Source of the DNA: Acanthaster planci
Taxonomy: Eukaryota; Echinodermata; Asteroidea; Valvatida; Acanthasteridae
Direction: 5' to 3'
NCBI RefSeq assembly: GCF_001949145.1
Contig: NW_019091481.1
Coordinates: forward strand, 458,891-522,890
DNA length: 64,000 nucleotides
Shown here: piece by piece, positions 61,601 through 64,000 of the stretch
Layout of the letters: each line of letters begins with the position of its first letter
Position numbering within the stretch: position 1 is the first letter of the stretch
Position numbers and translations under genes: made by a program
The notes under the pieces: model-generated
Told to the model about the DNA's origin: nothing
Databases searched by the model: none
The model's input: the letters and a program-made list of their open reading frames with translations, nothing else

Positions 61601-63626
61601 TATTCAAATGACATTTTGCATGAACAAGCATAAAAAAGTGCCGCTCCTGCGGCCACACTAGCAGCCATTCTCTTTATGTGCAGTCCATCAAAGAACGATA
61701 GTCGCCTTCACTCGTTGTGTCATTTTTTTTCTCTATGAATCAACTTGTAAATTTGCCCTTTTTTATTACATAACAGCAAAAGTGAGAGTCTCCCGAAACC
61801 TTAGAGTGCAATTTCAAATTGTGGATGCTTTGTTGACACTCGTAAACACAACCAATTGGGAGCATATTGACCATGTTTGGGCATGTTGACAATGACAGCG
61901 TTAGGTTCTGCACTTTAGACTGGTTGTTGTCGTCCCCTTCTGTTGAATGAATCTGTAGCACTGGGTGATGGATCCAGCCCAGTCTATGTATGATCTTACA
62001 GCATTTTTTAAACGAGTGGATTCAGCTTAGACTTCAGTTTTGCTGGTGCCAGGCAGAGCTTGAATATGTGGTTTTGAACGCTACTTCAAAATGGCTGGGA
62101 CCAGCGAAACCAAAGTGTAAGCTGAATCCGCTCATTTCAAAAGTGTTCTTAGATTTCTTTTTCCTTTATTCAAGTTAATTTAACAATCAACCATGAACAT
62201 GTAAATAAATTGTAATCCTGCAAGGGTATAAATCTAACAAAAAGAAAACTTTTGAGAAAGATTCTGCTAGATCAAAATATCGGGCCCTACGACTTTTGTG
62301 AAAAGAAAATATATCTCTCATGTCTGTGGAAGGCAGTGGTTGAAATAACAGAATAAAAAAAAAAACCAAAAAATAGATTATTTACATGTATTTCAGGCTT
62401 GCTAAGTGAACAGTCGAGGACCCTACTGTAAATTGTGTACCTTGTCAAAACTTCAAAGTTAAAGGACATGTAGTGTGCAGGCATCAACAAGGCACCAAAG
62501 TACCCCTAGAACTATGGAGTACAAGCTCCATGTAACAACTGGCATAGCTCTCCTGTGCCGAAAAGTTGCTGCTCTCATGGTCGTCTGACTTTGTCATGCT
62601 TGTGGAATCCGAAATTTAACATTAGGGCCTCTCACTTGAGCAATTTAATGTAGGGCCTCCAATCATAACAACAGAAGATACATGTTTGAGTTCCATATAA
62701 AGAAAACACTTAATTTCCCTTGAAGGGGTTTGTACGTAAGCCAAAACTTTAAATTCAGCAATGAAAAACAGTGAACATGGCGAAGCATTAGGCTTAGGGC
62801 TGGCCCCACTAGTGTGGCACGGACTCTCACTCCCGATCCATCCTTAGCCACACATCCGTATGCGTAATTTCGCGTTGGCGTACTGAACATTTTCGACGCA
62901 CCCATGTCAAGACATATGTAATAAACAGACTGAGCGATAAGATACTACATGTACATGTACCAACGGGCTCTTCCAAAACTTTGGTAGCAGTTTAGATGTC
63001 TTGACATGGAACAGCTGTTGAGACGATGAGGGGTCAAGTGACGTGTTGTTCAACGACATTATTTTAAAGATGGCGACTGAGAGAGCGAGCCGTTAGATTA
63101 AATGGATAAAGGCAAAAAGACTGGAAAATACCAGAATAACGTGAGTGAAATCATTCAATAAATGGTTTTTAGAAAATGGAAAGGTCAAGGATCATGTTCG
63201 TGTGCAAAAGAAATTGCGCCCTCGATGATAAGTGGGTGCGCCGAAAATGTTCAGTACGCCGACACAAAATTGCGCATTAGGACGTGTGGCTAAGGATGGA
63301 TCGGGAGTGAGAGTCCGTGCCTCAGTAGTGGGGCTAGCTTAGGGCCAACACTTTTTTCAGAGCAGTCTCATTCGGATTTGTGCACAGGGTGTCAATTCAT
63401 GCCCATGTATGGATTTGTCTCCCAGTGGAATTTCGTAATCGAGTTAAGGCTGCGTATTAATTGACTACATAATTAGTACATGTACGGGATCATGATGGGG
63501 CAGACTGGAAATGCATTTCGTTCATGGACCGTGTTGGTAATCATGTGCATGTTAATAATGCAACAACTTACCTTCGCCAAGGCACAGCGATACGAACCCA
63601 CCTACTAACAACACCAATAATCTCAT
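49663..63626 (-). CDS. BSG: Basigin/neuroplastin-family immunoglobulin membrane protein
   Basis: Minus-strand exons join in phase: 63626-63572, 60235-60212 and 56661-56632 (both possibly optional), 55940-55647, 55385-55228, 54417-54309, 51938-51648, 51381-51243 and 49732-49663; 389 aa with all of them. Residues 1-17 are a signal peptide ([17 protein letters not shown]). Three Ig domains follow, each with the Cys/Trp/Cys pattern ([53 protein letters not shown]). The membrane helix, [17 protein letters not shown], keeps the family's Pro (328) and buried Glu (335). A short acidic then basic tail ends in NKP. At least seven N-glycosylation sequons are present. Basigin-family proteins escort monocarboxylate transporters to the plasma membrane and act in adhesion. 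Orthology to the common ancestor of BSG, NPTN and EMB is inferred. Confidence 0.94.
53766..53829. repeat. 16-bp tandem repeat, four units
   Basis: Units resembling ACTTGATCTGGGTCTA begin at 53782, 53798 and 53814, with a diverged one at 53766. It lies in the basigin intron between the Ig2 and Ig3 exons. Confidence 0.88.
53882..54148. mobile_element. Inverted-repeat element enclosing tRNA-like sequence
   Basis: The ends AATTAATTTGGGATTTTTGC and GCAAAAATCCAAAATTAATT continue into GCCCTGCCCGATG and its inverse, about 31 bases in all. Inside, the minus strand has a perfect T-arm (GTGGG, loop TTCGAGT, CCCAC, at about 53973-53989) followed by a T-rich pol III-style terminator. A second B-box-like GGTTCGAGTC is on the plus strand at 54057-54066. 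No acceptor stem pairs, so this is not an intact tRNA. Confidence 0.78.
54207..54294 (+). repeat. Compound tetranucleotide microsatellite
   Basis: (GGTC)n changes to (AGTC)n and then to (ATTC)n. The three tracts differ by one substitution per unit step, as if later tracts grew from mutated units. It lies in a basigin intron about 15 bases from an exon boundary at 54309, near the splice donor of the exon 54417-54309. Confidence 0.95.
54526..54768. mobile_element. Inverted-repeat element, about 243 bp
   Basis: The left end GGGTTAATTCCAGAAATTAG and the right end CTAATTTCTGGAATTACCC are inverted repeats of about 25 bases with one indel. The interior is AT-rich with no coding capacity. It sits in the basigin intron between the 54417 and 55228 exon edges. 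Confidence 0.82.
57590..57712. mobile_element. Short inverted-repeat element, Tc1/mariner-like ends
   Basis: ACAATCCTGGACAAAATTGT on the left is matched by the inverse TTTGTCCAGGATTGTT on the right. The next bases, TGGGACACTT, and the poly-C interior are internal. It is about 123 bases. Assignment to Tc1/mariner rests on end style only. It lies in the long 5' intron of basigin. Confidence 0.7.
58100..59520. repeat. Cluster of ACATGT/TACATGTA words
   Basis: The palindromic hexamer ACATGT and longer (TACATG)n runs are dense here, for example at 58122-58134, 58272-58316, 58633-58651, 59092-59110 and 59476-59504. Shorter examples occur across the window. It is intronic to basigin. Confidence 0.85.
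62010..62140. mobile_element. Palindromic mini-element in basigin intron 1
   Basis: AACGAGTGGATTCAGCTTAG with its continuation TTTTGCTGGTGCCAG is mirrored by CTGGGACCAGCGAAAC and TAAGCTGAATCCGCTCATT. Arms of about 50 bases occupy most of the 131-base element, so it can form a long hairpin. Confidence 0.8.
62795..63350. mobile_element. Long inverted repeat (about 110-bp arms) with exon-like centre
   Basis: Arms at about 62795-62905 and 63224-63345 are strongly similar inverted copies, sharing GGACTCTCACTCCCGATCCA, TCCTTAGCCACAC and GTACTGAACATTTTCG with their inverses. The centre (about 320 bases) has a weaker inner inverted pair (CATGTCAAGACAT / ATGTCTTGACATG) and a YY1-like AAGATGGCGAC. It lies just inside basigin intron 1. 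Confidence 0.85.
63103..63141 (+). other. Possible first coding exon ([13 protein letters not shown]) within the inverted repeat
   Basis: ATG at 63103 opens 13 codons ending at AAC followed by GTGAGT, a good splice donor at 63142. Upstream, a YY1/promoter-like AAGATGGCGAC starts an eight-codon upstream ORF. I do not recognise the protein. It could be the start of a plus-strand gene extending past the window, a captured exon, or chance. Confidence 0.25.
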
Positions 63627-64000
63627 CTTTCCCGAATTTTGTCTGCCACTGAGAAAATGCCGAAGTGACGCCTGATCCTTCTCGACACCACCACAACTTT
63701 ATTGCGCTGACGAAATAAAACGCAGATCTTCAGAGATAGGCCTAGCTAGTAATATAATGCAATTACAATCGGTCGGCGACATAAAGCTAGCTAGCTGGCT
63801 GGTAGTAGTGGTCTGTTCACGGACCTATTTCTTTATGTATTTGAAATCAAATTGAGGCCATGACCAGACCACAACCAATGGCGGAATATAAAACTCGGCT
63901 CTGTTTCATTCATGGCTTAATAACCCTCGAACTTGAAGTTATTAGCTCAAAAAAGAAACATTCAGAGCCGTCATTGTATCATAATGTAAGTTTTGAAATG
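63627..64000 (-). promoter_or_regulatory. Basigin 5' UTR/promoter region
   Basis: This is the DNA upstream of the basigin ATG on the minus strand. A plus-strand CCAAT at 63875-63879 and GC-rich patches are consistent with a promoter. Nothing more specific is visible before the window ends. Confidence 0.35.

Noticed and set aside
1-64000. CRISPR arrays, prokaryotic operons or a defence system
   Set aside because: The genes are split by GT-AG introns and encode animal proteins. The tandem repeats present are minisatellites or microsatellites without spacers.

Overview
The window is metazoan nuclear DNA from a draft assembly, with an 814-base run of N at 20090-20903. It is AT-rich and intron-rich, with GT-AG introns, AATAAA poly(A) signals and many small inverted-repeat transposons. 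Three points suggest an echinoderm or at least an ambulacrarian: the cyclin B sequence, an HCN channel that closely resembles the sea urchin sperm channel as I remember it, and a heavy scatter of ACATGT/TACATGTA words. I cannot name the species.

Six protein-coding genes can be assembled exon by exon with consistent reading phase. In order they are: an ANKRA2/RFXANK-type ankyrin gene (+, 342-5256, 328 aa); G2/mitotic cyclin B (+, 9239-15590, 403 aa); CCDC112 (-, 28824-19132, with internal exons probably lost in the N gap); SPAG8 (+, 29316-32283, 202 aa); an HCN hyperpolarization-activated cyclic-nucleotide-gated channel (+, 36140-44066, 723 aa); and a basigin/neuroplastin-family immunoglobulin protein (-, 63626-49663, up to 389 aa). 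Cyclin B and CCDC112 converge, CCDC112 and SPAG8 diverge from a gap of about 490 bp, and HCN and basigin converge.

The functions fall into a transcription or HDAC adaptor (ANKRA2), mitotic control (cyclin B), ciliary or sperm genes (CCDC112, SPAG8 and probably HCN) and a surface glycoprotein that chaperones transporters (basigin). The gene set resembles the unduplicated ancestor of human paralogous segments. From memory, HCN2-BSG are neighbours on human 19p13.3 and HCN4-NPTN lie together on 15q24.1, while ANKRA2, CCNB1, HCN1, EMB and CCDC112 are all on chromosome 5.

Introns and intergenic DNA hold about a dozen short non-autonomous DNA transposons with terminal inverted repeats. One family has three copies around the HCN gene and another has two copies in different genes. 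There are also a decayed reverse-transcriptase fragment, several minisatellites and microsatellites, and perfect or near-perfect palindromes. I see no bacterial-type operon, CRISPR array, rRNA or intact tRNA, and no clear undescribed molecular system. The best leads are the ancestral linkage, CRE-bearing repeats at the HCN promoter, Pumilio and CPE sites in the cyclin B 3' UTR, microexons in basigin, and an exon-like YY1/ATG block inside a long inverted repeat.
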